Source: Cerrena zonata (taxonomy: Eukaryota; Basidiomycota; Agaricomycetes; Polyporales; Cerrenaceae). Taken from it: a stretch of DNA of 64,000 nucleotides. A program made the translations under genes and the position numbers. The stretch spans positions 1 to 64,000 of the forward strand of contig JASBNA010000055.1 of NCBI GenBank assembly GCA_038087015.1. The letters run 5' to 3'. Below, one piece after another: positions 22,526 to 33,103 of the stretch; the first letter of the stretch is position 1, and each line of letters begins with the position of its first letter. A model generated the notes under the pieces. The model was not told the origin of the DNA. It searched no databases and saw only the letters and a program-made list of their open reading frames with translations.

Positions 22526-23361
22526 AAAAGGGAACAAAAGCAGGTGACACAAAAATTGCAACCCAATCTTCCCTCATTAATTCAGCACAAGGAGCACAAT
22601 ACTCAGTTATACTTGCTACATAACGTTTGGAAGCAGGCTGGGGAACAGGCCGTGGGATGGTGGACCAGACCGTGGAAGGACAGACCCCGGCATCGAGGGT
22701 GGACCAAGGATGAAAGAAGGTTGGACTGGAATAGGTTGACAGATGTCAGCTGGGAAATACTGTATAGGGATTGCAGTATATACAGTAGAGGGACATAGCC
22801 ATAATAAATCTGTTAAGGGCCCTAAACCGATTTTGTCTAATATAAAATTATAAACAGTATTATGTATTGGTACAGTAAAGGAAAACGTACCTTAAAAGCT
22901 TTGTTTAATAGCCCCATTTGAGTGTTGCTAACATGTTGTACTCTTTATTTTCTATTTTTTGTTTGTAGGCTTATAACTGGCCTTTCTTTTTATTTTACTT
23001 TATTTTATTATTAGTTTTTTTTTTTTTTTCTTTTCGATTTTCGATCTCTGAAGTTATTACTTCTCTTTCTCTTTCTTCTAATCTTGTTCGTTTGTTCTGT
23101 AAACTTGTGTTTGACTTGTATCCAGTGTTTTTTTTTTTTGTTGCAAGAAGATCGAGCTTCAAATAACTGAGCTCTTTACTAGAAATTTTTGCGCCTTTCG
23201 TTGATCAGTTGGCTTTGAAGTCCAAATCGACCGATTCACTCGTTCTTACTCATATTTGCATTATTCATTTCGTTATAGATCTCTTTGGGTCTTGTTCATT
23301 TTGATAGGTTATTTATTTATTTATTCAGCTGTTGATTCGAGAAAGTTTTTTTTTTGCAATC
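22238..23361. promoter_or_regulatory. 1.1-kb divergent promoter ATG9/KRE6
   Basis: Holds a cluster of Rap1-type elements at 22340-22393 (listed separately), an A30 run at 22494-22523, and T-runs at 23018-23030 and 23128-23139 close to KRE6. GGCCCTAA near 22818 resembles the Tbf1 core but lacks its first base. I see no gene: the open frame over 22451-22798 is anchored on the poly-A tract. Confidence 0.6.
22340..22393. promoter_or_regulatory. three Rap1-type elements, two forming an 11-bp inverted repeat
   Basis: 22340-22352 reads ACACCCATACACC on the minus strand, a perfect fit to the yeast Rap1 consensus ACACCCRYACAYM. TGGTGTATGGA (22362-22372) and TCCATACACCA (22383-22393) are perfect inverted repeats separated by 10 bp, each carrying the CCATACACC half. 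The cluster is about 105-155 bp upstream of ATG9 and about 970 bp upstream of KRE6. Confidence 0.7.
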
Positions 23362-25458
23362 ATGGCCCAACGAGATTTGACTTTTAATACTCCTCAAGTA
23401 AATGTCTTGAGTGAAGACTCGAGAAGACCTTCTAGTGAGCTTCATAATCAAAATCCTTTTGTCAACCCTACTGAAGAAGAAGAAACTGCTTCTTCATTTG
23501 ATGGCCAATCTTATAGTCAATCGGACGAAGATACTTACGGTAGACCTTATAATGGGTATTATAGTCAAAATGGTACAACTTCAAACTTATTATCATCCCA
23601 ACATTCTTCAAACGAAGAAAACATTTTTGCCAATGCTAGAAACCAAACTACTTCGAACGGTTATCGTTATAATGCCCTTAGTCAAACTAGTAACACGTTA
23701 ATGCCAGATTCAAATAATATTAATGCTCCTCCTGCTTACGATAGGTATCCTTCGATGGCTAATTCAAGAGTGGTATCAAGTACTTCTCTCAACTCTCTTA
23801 ATAATCAAAATAATTCCGGCAGTTGGTGCTGCTGGTGCTGGTGCTGGTGCTGGTGCCGCAGCAGCTGGGCTCGCATATTCAAAAGATGATGAATCTTTAA
23901 CTGATCCATTTTTACATAGTTCAGATTTTAGCCCTTTTGGTGGCTATCCTGCTCAACTGTTTCCTTTACACATAGACGAAAAAGAACCTGATGATTATTT
24001 GCATAATCCAGATCCAATTGCTGACGCCCATTATGATAAACATCGTTTCTCTTATGATCTTAAAAGAATCGATAAAAGATCTTTTGGTGGGATTTGTGGG
24101 ATTTTATCCTTAGCAATCGTGGCAATCGTTATTTTTGTTATCTTACCAGTTTTGACCTATTCTGGGGTTACTTCTCCTTATAAACCAGAATCTTACGAAA
24201 AATTATCTCCATATTCGTATCCCTTGGTTTCTTCAATTAGAACTAGTTTGGTTGATCCTGATACTCCAGATGAAGCTAGAAAAATTAAAAATTCAAAAGG
24301 TAAAGAATGGAAATTGGTTTTCAGTGATGAATTTAATGTCGAAGGTAGAACTTTTTACGAAGGTGATGACCAATTCTTTTATGCTCCTGACTTTCATTAT
24401 GCTGCAACTCAAGATTTAGAATGGTATGACCCTGACGCCTGTTACTACTAAAAATGGTACTTTAAAATTAAGAATGGATGCTATTAAAAATCATGACTTA
24501 TTCTACAGATCAGGTATGCTTCATTCTTGGAATAAATTATGTTTCTCCCAAGGTTTAATTTTAGTTTCAGGCTCAATTACCTTTCTACGGTAATATATCT
24601 GGGTTATGGCCTGGTTTATGGACTATGGGTAACTTGGGTAGACCAGGTTATATGGCGACTACTGAAGGGGTTTGGCCTTACACTTATGAAGAATGTGATG
24701 CAGGTATCACTGCAAATCAATCTTCGCCTGATGGTATTAGTTATTTACCAGGTCAAAGATTAAATAAATGTACTTGTCCAGGTGAAGATCATCCAAATCA
24801 AGGTACTGGACGTGGTGCTCCAGAAATTGATATTTTAGAAGGTGAAATTGATACAACTAAATATCAAGGTATTGCATCTCAATCTTATCAAATTGCTCCA
24901 ATGGATATTTGGTATTATCCAGATTATAATTTTGTTGAAATTTATGATCCTGATATTACTACTATGAATACTTATACTGGTGGTCCAAATCAACAAGCTG
25001 TTTCTGGTACCACTACTTTAAATACTAAATGGTATGAAGGTGAAGGTTATTTCCAACAATATGGTTTCGAATGGTTGTCACATGACAAAGATGGTTATTT
25101 AACTTGGTATGTTGGTGAACCAACCCTTACTGTTCAAGCTCAAGCATTGGCTCCAAATGGTAATGTTGGTTGGAGAAGATTATCAAAAGAACCAATGTCA
25201 ATTGTTATGAATTTGGGTATTTCAAATAATTGGGCTTATATTGATTGGAATGCTTTACAATTTCCTGCTACTATGAGTGTTGATCATGTTAGAATATATC
25301 AACCAGAAGATGAAATTAATGTTACTTGTGATCCAGAAGATCATCCAACCTCTGATTACATTGAAAATCACGCTAATGCTTATCAAAATGTTAACTTAAC
25401 TAGTTGGGAAGATGCTGGATATAAATTTCCAAAAAATAAGTTGGTTCACAAATGTTAA
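23362..25458 (+). CDS. KRE6: Kre6/Skn1 beta-1,6-glucan synthesis protein (GH16-like), three frameshifts as sequenced
   Basis: A type II membrane protein of about 700 residues. It has a disordered Ser/Asn-rich cytoplasmic N-terminus, a membrane anchor (GICGILSLAIVAIVIFVILPVL) and a luminal GH16-type domain. That domain holds GLWPGLWTMGNLGRPGYMAT, SSPDGISYLPGQ and the catalytic-type APEIDILEGE. The sequence matches Kre6/Skn1 throughout. Kre6 acts in the ER/Golgi and at sites of growth in beta-1,6-glucan formation. The frame breaks near 23815 (beside an Ala/Gly repeat), 24440 and 24570-24571 (GG where one G restores SAQLPFYGNISG). S. cerevisiae has two paralogues and Candida more, so KRE6 versus SKN1 is not settled, though the gene neighbourhood (YPR149-159) favours KRE6. 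Confidence 0.88.
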
Positions 25459-25514
25459 ATTTTATGTAATAATTAATAACGTTTCTTTTTGTTTTATTCT
25501 AGATACTATGTAGT

Positions 25515-26843
25515 TTATGAATTATATTTACCAAATACAATCGAAGCGTTAACACCACCAAAACCAAATGAATTACATAATGCATAGTTGATTTCCTTTG
25601 ATCTAGCAACTTTTGGAACATAGTCAAATTTATTAAATTTCTCTGGATCATCGTCAGGATGTCCACCAACTTTTTCTAAATTAATGGTTGGGGGTAAAAT
25701 ATTTTCTTTCAAACCTTTTATGGCATAAATTGCTTCAACTGAACCTGCAGCACCCAATAAATGCCCAATAGCTGATTTTGTTGATGAGATTGACAAATTC
25801 TTATGATCTCCAAATAAATTATTAATTGCATTGTTTTCAGCTCTATCACCTAAAACAGTTGAGGTTGCATGTGCATTTATATAATCAATATCATTTGGAT
25901 TTAACTTTGCTCTTTTCAAGGTATTTGCCATTGCTCTATAGGCACCATCACCGGTGGTTGCTGGGGCAGTAATATGATGAGCATCACCACTCAATCCATA
26001 ACCAAGAACTTCTCCATAAATTTGATCTTGAGCACCTCTTTCAAGAACACTTGAAAGTCTTTCTAAAATTAAGACACCACTACCTTCACCTAACACGAAT
26101 CCCGATCTTGAAGCATCAAAGGGTCTTGAAGCTTTTGAAGGATCATCGTTAAAGTCAGTAACTAAAGATCTTGCTCTCGCAAAACCTGATAATCCTAGTG
26201 GATGGTTAACTGATTCTGAAGCCCCAGCAACCATGACATCAGCATAATCATTTTTAATAAAATTGTAAGCATCACCAATAGAATGTAAACCCGTAGCACA
26301 AGCAGTTGAAGCAGTATGTAAAGGACCTTTAATACCATGTCTAATTGAAATATTACCAGCAGCCATATTAATTAATAATTTAGGTACAAATAAAGGATTC
26401 ATTCTTTTATAACCTTTAGCATCATAAGTTGTTGTACCTTCACAAATATCATCAAAAGAACCAACCCCACTTCCAACAGTGATACCAATTCTTTCACGAT
26501 CAAGGTTATTAAGGTCGAGTTTTGAGTCTTTAATAGCTTCATCGGCAGCTGCAATTGCAAATTGAGAGAAAATACCCAATCTTCTTGATTCGGCTAATTC
26601 AAAATGATCTAATGGATCCCATTTACCATCTTTAAGAGAGCCTCTAGGAACTTTCCCATAAACTTTTGCTGGGATCTTATCCCAACCGGCAGTTTCATAA
26701 TCAGGGAAGCTAGTTGTTGAAATAATACCACAACTGCTGTCTAATATTCCTTGCCAATTGTGTTTCAAACCAACACCTAAAGGGGTAACCAAACCAAGAC
26801 CCGTTACAACCACTCTGCTTGCAGCAGAAGGAACAGACGACAT
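25515..26843 (-). CDS. CEM1: Mitochondrial beta-ketoacyl-ACP synthase
   Basis: A 442-residue thiolase-fold condensing enzyme of the KAS II (FabF) type. The catalytic triad is visible: Cys182 in TASTACATG, His325 in YINAHATST and His361 in KSAIGHLLGAAG. Cem1 elongates acyl chains on acyl carrier protein in mitochondrial type II fatty acid synthesis, which supplies the lipoic acid precursor. The N-terminus is short before the enzyme fold begins (VVVTGLGLVTPLG at 11-23), so any import signal is brief. It is convergent with KRE6. Confidence 0.94.
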   Translation of the reverse strand: MSSVPSAASRVVVTGLGLVTPLGVGLKHNWQGILDSSCGIISTTSFPDYETAGWDKIPAKVYGKVPRGSLKDGKWDPLDHFELAESRRLGIFSQFAIAAADEAIKDSKLDLNNLDRERIGITVGSGVGSFDDICEGTTTYDAKGYKRMNPLFVPKLLINMAAGNISIRHGIKGPLHTASTACATGLHSIGDAYNFIKNDYADVMVAGASESVNHPLGLSGFARARSLVTDFNDDPSKASRPFDASRSGFVLGEGSGVLILERLSSVLERGAQDQIYGEVLGYGLSGDAHHITAPATTGDGAYRAMANTLKRAKLNPNDIDYINAHATSTVLGDRAENNAINNLFGDHKNLSISSTKSAIGHLLGAAGSVEAIYAIKGLKENILPPTINLEKVGGHPDDDPEKFNKFDYVPKVARSKEINYALCNSFGFGGVNASIVFGKYNS

Positions 26844-27231
26844 AACTAAATTCTATGAGACCAGTACTGAAAAAAAAAAAATTTTTTCAAGATGAAATAT
26901 AGCCTTTAGGAATCAACAATTTAGCAATAGAAGGAAAAGAAGAAGATTTAAATTTCAAGAAGGAGATAACACCTAGAGATTCAAGCTAAAATGCCACCAT
27001 TTTAAAGTTTTTATAAACTTTTTGGGTGTTTGTATTACTTTTACTTTATTTTTTTTTTCCAATAGTGCTTTGTATTGTTTCTATGGGAAAAAACAAAGTA
27101 CAAATTGCAAGATCGTAATTAAAACAATCAGAAAGATGCTTTTCGGGTAATTGCAACCTTACATACCTTCTTTCAATGTGAGTGTTCCTTCTAAAATAAG
27201 CTTACAATAATAACTCTAAATAATCTTTTAA
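26844..27231. other. CEM1 promoter and URN1 3' flank
   Basis: AT-rich spacer with a T-run (27048-27058) and A10TTTTTT near 26871-26886. No other feature is visible. Confidence 0.45.
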
Positions 27232-28533
27232 TTAGGTTGGGATATTCAAAACTTCAAGGTAACATTGTAGTCTTTTTTCGTCCCCAACAATAAAGTTTAG
27301 AGGATCTTGAATTACGTTAAGGGGTAAATGAAGTTTATTGCAAAGCTGTATCCATTGATCGAAGTCATTGGACGACGCTATGTTAAGATTAGAAGTTTCT
27401 TTTGAAGACAAGTTTGAATTCAAAAATTCAGTTAGCCTTTGTTTCTTGAAATTGATGTCTTTTGGTAGTTTTTTCTGTTTTTTCAATGATTTTTCTAAAT
27501 TTGAATGATCATTGATAGTAAGTTTGAATAATCTATAATGATTTTCGTAAAAGGACTGACTTTCATCTTTATCTTGGGTGAAATTTTTAAATTCATTTTT
27601 AAAATTTTGCTTAAAATCGTTGAAATATAAGTTCTTCAATTCGTTTTTGAAGTCTTGTAAAAAATGATAGTATGACTGTATTAATGTTGGTTTTGCCGAT
27701 GTTTTTGGTCCTGATGTTGTTGGTTGAGGGTTTTCTTGAGACCTAACCCATTTCTCGTATAATGATTCTTTCAAGTTATCGTCTATTGAATAATATTCCG
27801 GATTTTTAATAAATTCTGTTATTAGTTCATCCTGAACAATGAACCAGGGATCTGATAATGAGATTTGGTCTTTGTATTTGTCGAGAAGCTGGAAAAACGA
27901 ATTTCCGTCTTCTTCATCAGACACTGAGAGATCTAGTCCTTTATTAATGTCTTCTTCATCTGAAACTGGTTCTTCTTTATTGATATCTTCGTCATCTGAA
28001 ATTGATAAATCGAGTCCTTGATTAATGCTTTCTTGATCTGAATGGGACTCTTCTTTGGCGTCAGCTTCTTCCTCTTCGCTGGAAGAGTACCCAAGACTCA
28101 ACCCTTTGGGTTCTTCTTTCTTTTCGTTCATAAAACCTTCTTCTTTCAACAACTTTTTAACAAGGTCAAGTTGGTCTACTTCCTCTTCCTCTTCCTCTTC
28201 CTCTTTCTCTTCCTCTTCCTCTTCCTCTTCCTCTTCCACTTGTTCTACTTCATTTTCCTCCTTCGCTTCCGCCTCTGCAGCCTTCTTCTCCTCATCAACT
28301 GCTAGGCCATTCACTTTACCCATAAGAAGTGCTACTTCGTCAAAGTTTATCCCATGCACAAACTCATCTTTATTCACTTGATAGTCTCTCGCCAATTCGA
28401 TAATTGACCAGGAGGACTTTTTCAAAGCCTTATTGAAATAAAAATGCTTCCCCTTGTCGGTCACTATCACATACCACTGTGAATCATTATACCTTATCAA
28501 CGATTGAAATACCGGCGTACCAATTTCTATCAT
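27232..28533 (-). CDS. URN1: Urn1-like splicing factor (WW + FF domains)
   Basis: A 433-residue protein. An N-terminal WW-like domain (QWYVIVTDKGKHFYFNKALKKSSW, in two parts around residues 20-42) is followed by very acidic Glu-rich linkers and an FF domain (SFFQLLDKYKDQI, then DPWFIVQDEL and LYEKWV). This matches S. cerevisiae Urn1 (YPR152C), a U2AF/Prp19-associated pre-mRNA splicing protein. The ATG at 28533 is the first in frame; an upstream non-ATG extension is unlikely. The gene stands close to MAY24 and NCA2, as in S. cerevisiae. The Glu tract yields long antisense Phe/Ser open frames that are not genes. Confidence 0.86.
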   Translation of the reverse strand: MIEIGTPVFQSLIRYNDSQWYVIVTDKGKHFYFNKALKKSSWSIIELARDYQVNKDEFVHGINFDEVALLMGKVNGLAVDEEKKAAEAEAKEENEVEQVEEEEEEEEEEKEEEEEEEEVDQLDLVKKLLKEEGFMNEKKEEPKGLSLGYSSSEEEEADAKEESHSDQESINQGLDLSISDDEDINKEEPVSDEEDINKGLDLSVSDEEDGNSFFQLLDKYKDQISLSDPWFIVQDELITEFIKNPEYYSIDDNLKESLYEKWVRSQENPQPTTSGPKTSAKPTLIQSYYHFLQDFKNELKNLYFNDFKQNFKNEFKNFTQDKDESQSFYENHYRLFKLTINDHSNLEKSLKKQKKLPKDINFKKQRLTEFLNSNLSSKETSNLNIASSNDFDQWIQLCNKLHLPLNVIQDPLNFIVGDEKRLQCYLEVLNIPT

Positions 28534-28615
28534 TTTGCAATGATAACCAAATTTTACTGCCAAACCAAACAAAACAAAAAAAAAAAGTGTATGAGAACCG
28601 GTATCTCGTTCTCTT

Positions 28616-28621
28616 CACGTG
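28616..28621. promoter_or_regulatory. CACGTG between URN1 and the zinc-finger gene
   Basis: Palindromic CACGTG in TTCACGTGACGTG, about 83 bp upstream of the URN1 start. It is a candidate Cbf1 or other bHLH site. Confidence 0.45.
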
Positions 28622-28775
28622 ACGTGTGTGGTCGGAACTCATTAAATACCGTTAGAGGGGATCATAATCTACATCAAAGGATTACCAAACGAACCATCGT
28701 TAATTTTAATAAATAACAAAATATAATGCAGGAAGAATTGAATACGAAGAATTGAAGAGGAATGAGGATAGAAAG

Positions 28776-29402
28776 CTAACTAACTAGCATATTGACTGAC
28801 ATTTTCAATCGTTTTTTCTCTGGGGTTTCATATTGATCCAGTTTATGACTTTCTGGATGAGTATCTGATTTTGGTTTCGAATCATTTGCTGATGTAGTGG
28901 TGGTCGAGCTAGTGGCAGAGCTTAAGTTATCATCAACCTCCGAGTTAGAAGAAGTAGGAGAAGAAGTCGACGCAGAATCCACCTCTTCATCAGCTTCGGC
29001 ATCTTCATCAATTTCAATTTCTTCACCATCTTTATTTTTCTTATAAGATCTTCTTAATCTGCTTACTGCCAATTCACTACCCTGATGTAAGTTTTTAGCA
29101 TGTCTTAATAAAAGATCTCTTCTTGAAAAAGGTCGTGAGCATATTCCACATATAAATGGTTTTAATTTATTATGAGTTGATAAAGTATGCCTGGTTAAGT
29201 GTTCTTCTCTGGTAAATGCTCGATTACACTGTTTACAATTAAAGATTCGAGCATTCCCCGATGGGGTCTTGGATCCATATTTAGCGGTAGCTGATTTCTT
29301 TGTCGGAGTTGAACCAGTTGCACCAGGGGTATTAGTGGTCCCGGTGGTATCACTAGTGTTAGTTGTGCCTGGGGTAGTGGCACTAACTGTAGCCGAATTC
29401 AT
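28776..29402 (-). CDS. C2H2 zinc-finger transcription factor (Adr1/Rsf2-like pair)
   Basis: A 208-residue protein with a Thr-rich N-terminus and two adjacent C2H2 fingers. The first uses Cys56, Cys59, His72 and His77; the second Cys85, Cys88, His101 and His106. The sequences FTREEHLTRH and FSRRDLLLRHAKNLH are the recognition helices and resemble those of Adr1, Rsf2 and related yeast factors. The linker between fingers (HNKLKPFICG) is the standard type. The C-terminal half is acidic and Ser-rich. It is much shorter than Adr1 (over 1300 residues), so it is not a simple Adr1 orthologue. Target genes cannot be told from the sequence. Confidence 0.88.
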   Translation of the reverse strand: MNSATVSATTPGTTNTSDTTGTTNTPGATGSTPTKKSATAKYGSKTPSGNARIFNCKQCNRAFTREEHLTRHTLSTHNKLKPFICGICSRPFSRRDLLLRHAKNLHQGSELAVSRLRRSYKKNKDGEEIEIDEDAEADEEVDSASTSSPTSSNSEVDDNLSSATSSTTTTSANDSKPKSDTHPESHKLDQYETPEKKRLKMSVNMLVS

Positions 29403-29971
29403 TTTATTCCTTCCAGTGTATTTGGCAAAGCCATAAAGAACTTTATCAATAGCTATAAAAGAAAGTATAACATTTTATAAAAATTCTCAGTAAAGGATCT
29501 TTCAATTTTTTATGTTTGTTCGTTTTGTGGGGGTGGGGAAGCAGGTTTGTCTATTCTTTCTAATTATTTTGAATGTCTAATTTAATCAGCTAAACTCCCC
29601 ATGAAACGCTAGCATTCCCTATTTGCTACGCTCTGTCCTTATCCGCTACTCTGGTTGTGCCGTCTCTACAAATTACAGTCATATCTTGTTCTCCCCCCAC
29701 AAATGCCAGTAGGACCTTCGACAAGTTTTTGTTTCCCTCCACCAAATGATGGTTTCTCCTTTGGTAAGAGTCGTGCCCGAGACCCCCAAAAAGACCGGGG
29801 TCGTGTCCCGGGGCGCGAAATGACGTTTACCGTTCGCAGTTTCGGTTGATGTTCCTTTATTCACATGGCGTTTAGTGCGGTTGCTGGAGGGGGAGAGGCT
29901 GTTTGGGGGTGGTCATGTGACGGGTTTGTGGTGTACAGGTTTTATTTTATGAATTACTGCAAAACGTACAT
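29403..29971. other. zinc-finger gene promoter and NCA2 3' flank
   Basis: 570 bp. It contains a G-rich patch (GTGGGGGTGGGG near 29527) and GTCATGTGACGGG near 29912, a one-mismatch relative of the CACGTG sites seen elsewhere in the window. No gene is supported. Confidence 0.45.
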
Positions 29972-31925
29972 TTATCTAAAGTAGGCTCCGTATAAGTTCC
30001 AGATACGGTTGATGTTTTTCAACTTATCGTCGGTGGAGGTGGCGTCTTCATTCAAGGCATTCAAGTCGCTGATCCATTCTGATTTCAATTGTTTGGGGAT
30101 GACTTTTTTGGATTGGATGATCAAGTTGATGATTTCAATGAATATCTTGCCGTCATCGATCAAGTTATCATCCTTTTTGATGATGAGCTTTTCGATATTG
30201 TTTAATGATTTGAGACAAATGAATTTGACGTTTTCGCCGTTGATGATCAAGCCTCTTTCATTGCGCTTACTGATCAATTGATTGTAAAGTTGGTAAATAA
30301 TAAAGATCGAAGGACTGATTGAAACCACCCCAAAGACTAATTGTTGGGACTTTAATAATTTATCAATACCGTTGATAGCCAAACCACCATCTACTTTGGT
30401 TTTCTGGATTTGGATCAATAAAGCTCGGACCAAAGAACCTTTCACTAGAGATTTGATTGGATTTTTCAAATCTTGTTCGTAGTTTGACATCAAAATAGTT
30501 AAATCACCTTGATTGACGGCGTTATGGATTTGTAATTTCAATTCATCACTTTCGTCAGTTTTGTTATAATCCACGGCATAATCAATCACCATTCTTTCTA
30601 AAGAATCTAAATCGCTTTTCAAAGATTCTTTACTGGTGATACTTAATTCGTTCATTTCGTCATTTCTTAAAATCCCAAACATATTAGTTAATGGGGTGAT
30701 TACCCAATTAGTCCAGAACCCAATTATGGTATCAATCAAGTTATGTTGGATCCATTGACAGATAAGTTTTCGATTTTGAAATAAGTTAATTGATTGCAGT
30801 GGTCCGTATTTGATAAGAATTAATAGCATTGGCCAGTATCTAATGAGAATCCCCTGGTTTTTGAGTTGCCAATAAATGTTCATGATACTGACTCATTTCA
30901 TTGATACGATCAGTTAAAGTGTTGATACGTTGATTGATCGAATTAGAACTTATCAGTAATTCTAAATCACTGATTTTTTCCAAAATTCTTAAATTACTTT
31001 CAAATTCAATTTCCTTGGTAAATTTCTCATTTTGTAATATATCAATTGGCAAGTTTTTCATTAACAATCCCAATTGCTCATAATTGATTTCGAGTTGTTT
31101 ATTGATTAGTTCAATCTTGGCTGTAATTCGCTTGTTAATCATTTGAACGGGTGAGTTAACGATTCTACCAATCACTTCTCTCATTGATTCCTTTTTCTGC
31201 AAAAAATTTATAGGGTTAGTAAGTCTTACTGAATCTTTAACAAAATCAACAAAACTGCTTTTAGCAATTGCTAAAAATCTCTTAAATAATTCAATGTTGT
31301 GATAAACTATATTATCTTCTTCGGTAAAACTTCCATGGACATCGTAATTACTGAACTTGAGTTTTTCCTTTGACTGTAATAAGATTCCTTGACTCAAGTT
31401 CCATATTTCAATTGGTAAGATTTGAATACCATAAACCAATTTCAGTAAATTTGATTCTTGAAGGTTGGTCCAATAATTGATTTGATTATAGTTGACAATG
31501 GTTCGATATATGATGGTGGTTGATAACTCTTGATTAATTCCAATTAGAGTATAATAATTAATGAAATTAGTCAAACTAATACTAAGCGGATCCACCTTAT
31601 TGGTTTGGAAATCTCCTAAATTGGTTCTGAGTGATTTTAATTGGGCTAAACTTGGTAATTTCTTAACCTTAGACTTATCCACTTGATACAAAGAGTACAC
31701 TTCTTGGAAGACATTTTGCAATTGATCAATTTCTTCATTTGCAGTATTAGAATAGTTCATTAATATCGGTGCTTGTTGGCTGAGAAACTCTTTGGTGAAA
31801 GCATTGAGTTCATTTAAATGTTTAGTTAACTTAATTGATATGGTATTATTGCTATTGATTTCCGAAAGAAGCTTCTGATTCTTACGGGAATTGGTATCTC
31901 CTATACCAACGTTAATCATATCCAT
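29972..31925 (-). CDS. NCA2: Nca2 mitochondrial protein, one frameshift as sequenced
   Basis: About 650 residues once one base is removed from an A5 run (minus strand, 30858-30862), giving ATQNQGILIRYWPMLL. The NCA2 family signature is clear: the RYWPMLLILIKYGP segment, then FWTNWVITPLTNMFGILRND and a C-terminal hydrophobic stretch near FGVVSISPSIFIIYQLY. In S. cerevisiae Nca2 influences expression of the mitochondrial ATP6/ATP8 transcripts. The start is the first ATG in frame, 31925. Its relatives URN1 and MAY24 lie on either side, as on S. cerevisiae chromosome XVI (YPR152-155). Confidence 0.9.
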
Positions 31926-32087
31926 GTTCAATTGGCAAAATGTAGTTTATTCTATTAGATCTTTTTCCGTTAATTTTTTTTTTTACAACTTATTTAGTTG
32001 CGGTCTGAGATTTTCAACGCTAAACCAGAACCCTAAACTCCATCTACAAATCCAGTATATTTTACAGTTTATTAATTATATATGCAA

Positions 32088-32849
32088 CTAATCATCATCT
32101 TGATTTTTTTCATCTAAAACCCCGGTATCTTTAATTAAAGCATCAATTTCCAGATCTTTCCAAATTTTTTGAATTACTTTACCTTCATGTTGTTTTGATA
32201 AACTTAAAGTAGCAAATTCTAATTTTTCACTATTCATATTTGAACTATCCATAGTCTTAGATAACACTTTTATAGCTAAATCACAAGCATCTTTTAAACT
32301 TAAGTCATTTTTATAATCCTTTTTTAATAAAGTTTGAGCAGCAGAATTATTAGCACCAATTGAAGTTGCTTTCCAACCACTATAATTACCAGATGGATTA
32401 GAAGTAAATAATTGGAATTGATATCTGTCATCGTAACCAGCATATAAGAAACTAACCCCAAATGGTCTTAACCCACCATGTTGAGTATAACCTTGTTTAA
32501 CATCACAAACTCGTTTAATCAACATTTCACAAGGCATTTCTTCATTATAAGTCTTCAAATATTGTTGAGCAGTAACTCTGGCACGATTAACTAATATAGA
32601 AGCATCAGCATTCATACCAGCAACTGCACATATCATATTATCATTTAAAATATACAATTTTTCAGTAGACCCTTCATCATCTAATAACTTGGAAGTAAAC
32701 TTCTTCTCACAAGCCAATACAACCCCTTCTTCTGATAAAATCCCAATGGCTGTCCCAGCATTGGATATGGCTTCTTGTGCATATTCAACTTGATATAATC
32801 TACCTTCTGGTGAAAATATGGTGGTTCTGGAATCGTATCTTCTGGACAT
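32088..32849 (-). CDS. PRE9: 20S proteasome alpha-3 subunit
   Basis: A 253-residue proteasome alpha subunit. MSRRYDSRTTIFSPEGRLYQ is the alpha-type N-terminal signature (YDxxxTxFSPEGRLYQVEYA). KQGYTQHGGLRPFGVSFLYAG and TSNPSGNYSGWKATSIGANN match Pre9 (alpha 3) best. In yeast it is the only non-essential alpha subunit and can be replaced by a second alpha 4. The acidic C-terminus (DEKNQDDD) is longer than my memory of the S. cerevisiae protein. The start is well supported by the family N-terminus. PHB1 lies about 6 kb away, as it is also near PRE9 in S. cerevisiae (YGR132/135). Confidence 0.95.
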   Translation of the reverse strand: MSRRYDSRTTIFSPEGRLYQVEYAQEAISNAGTAIGILSEEGVVLACEKKFTSKLLDDEGSTEKLYILNDNMICAVAGMNADASILVNRARVTAQQYLKTYNEEMPCEMLIKRVCDVKQGYTQHGGLRPFGVSFLYAGYDDRYQFQLFTSNPSGNYSGWKATSIGANNSAAQTLLKKDYKNDLSLKDACDLAIKVLSKTMDSSNMNSEKLEFATLSLSKQHEGKVIQKIWKDLEIDALIKDTGVLDEKNQDDD

Positions 32850-33103
32850 CGTAACTCTATTCTATATGTTCTTATCAATCTGTGTACTTATTAATCTGTT
32901 ATGACTCTACGATATCCTATCAATTGCTTTTGCTTCTGTCTGGCTAGTCTAACCTGGTTTAAAAACTAACTATCTCTTTTCACCAGTGGCGATTTTTCTA
33001 AAGAAAAAGAATCAAAAATTCCCGACAGTTGTGCACGACCCGCTAACATCAACACTTTATTACTTCAACTTGACGGCTTTTGGTCTGCTATTCCAATTTG
33101 ATA

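Noticed and set aside
22451..22798. Open frame with a poly-lysine stretch upstream of KRE6
   Set aside because: The lysines are the A30 tract; no homology, and it lies in the divergent promoter.
28042..28381. Antisense Phe/Ser-rich open frames inside URN1
   Set aside because: Mirror of the Glu-rich tract of URN1.
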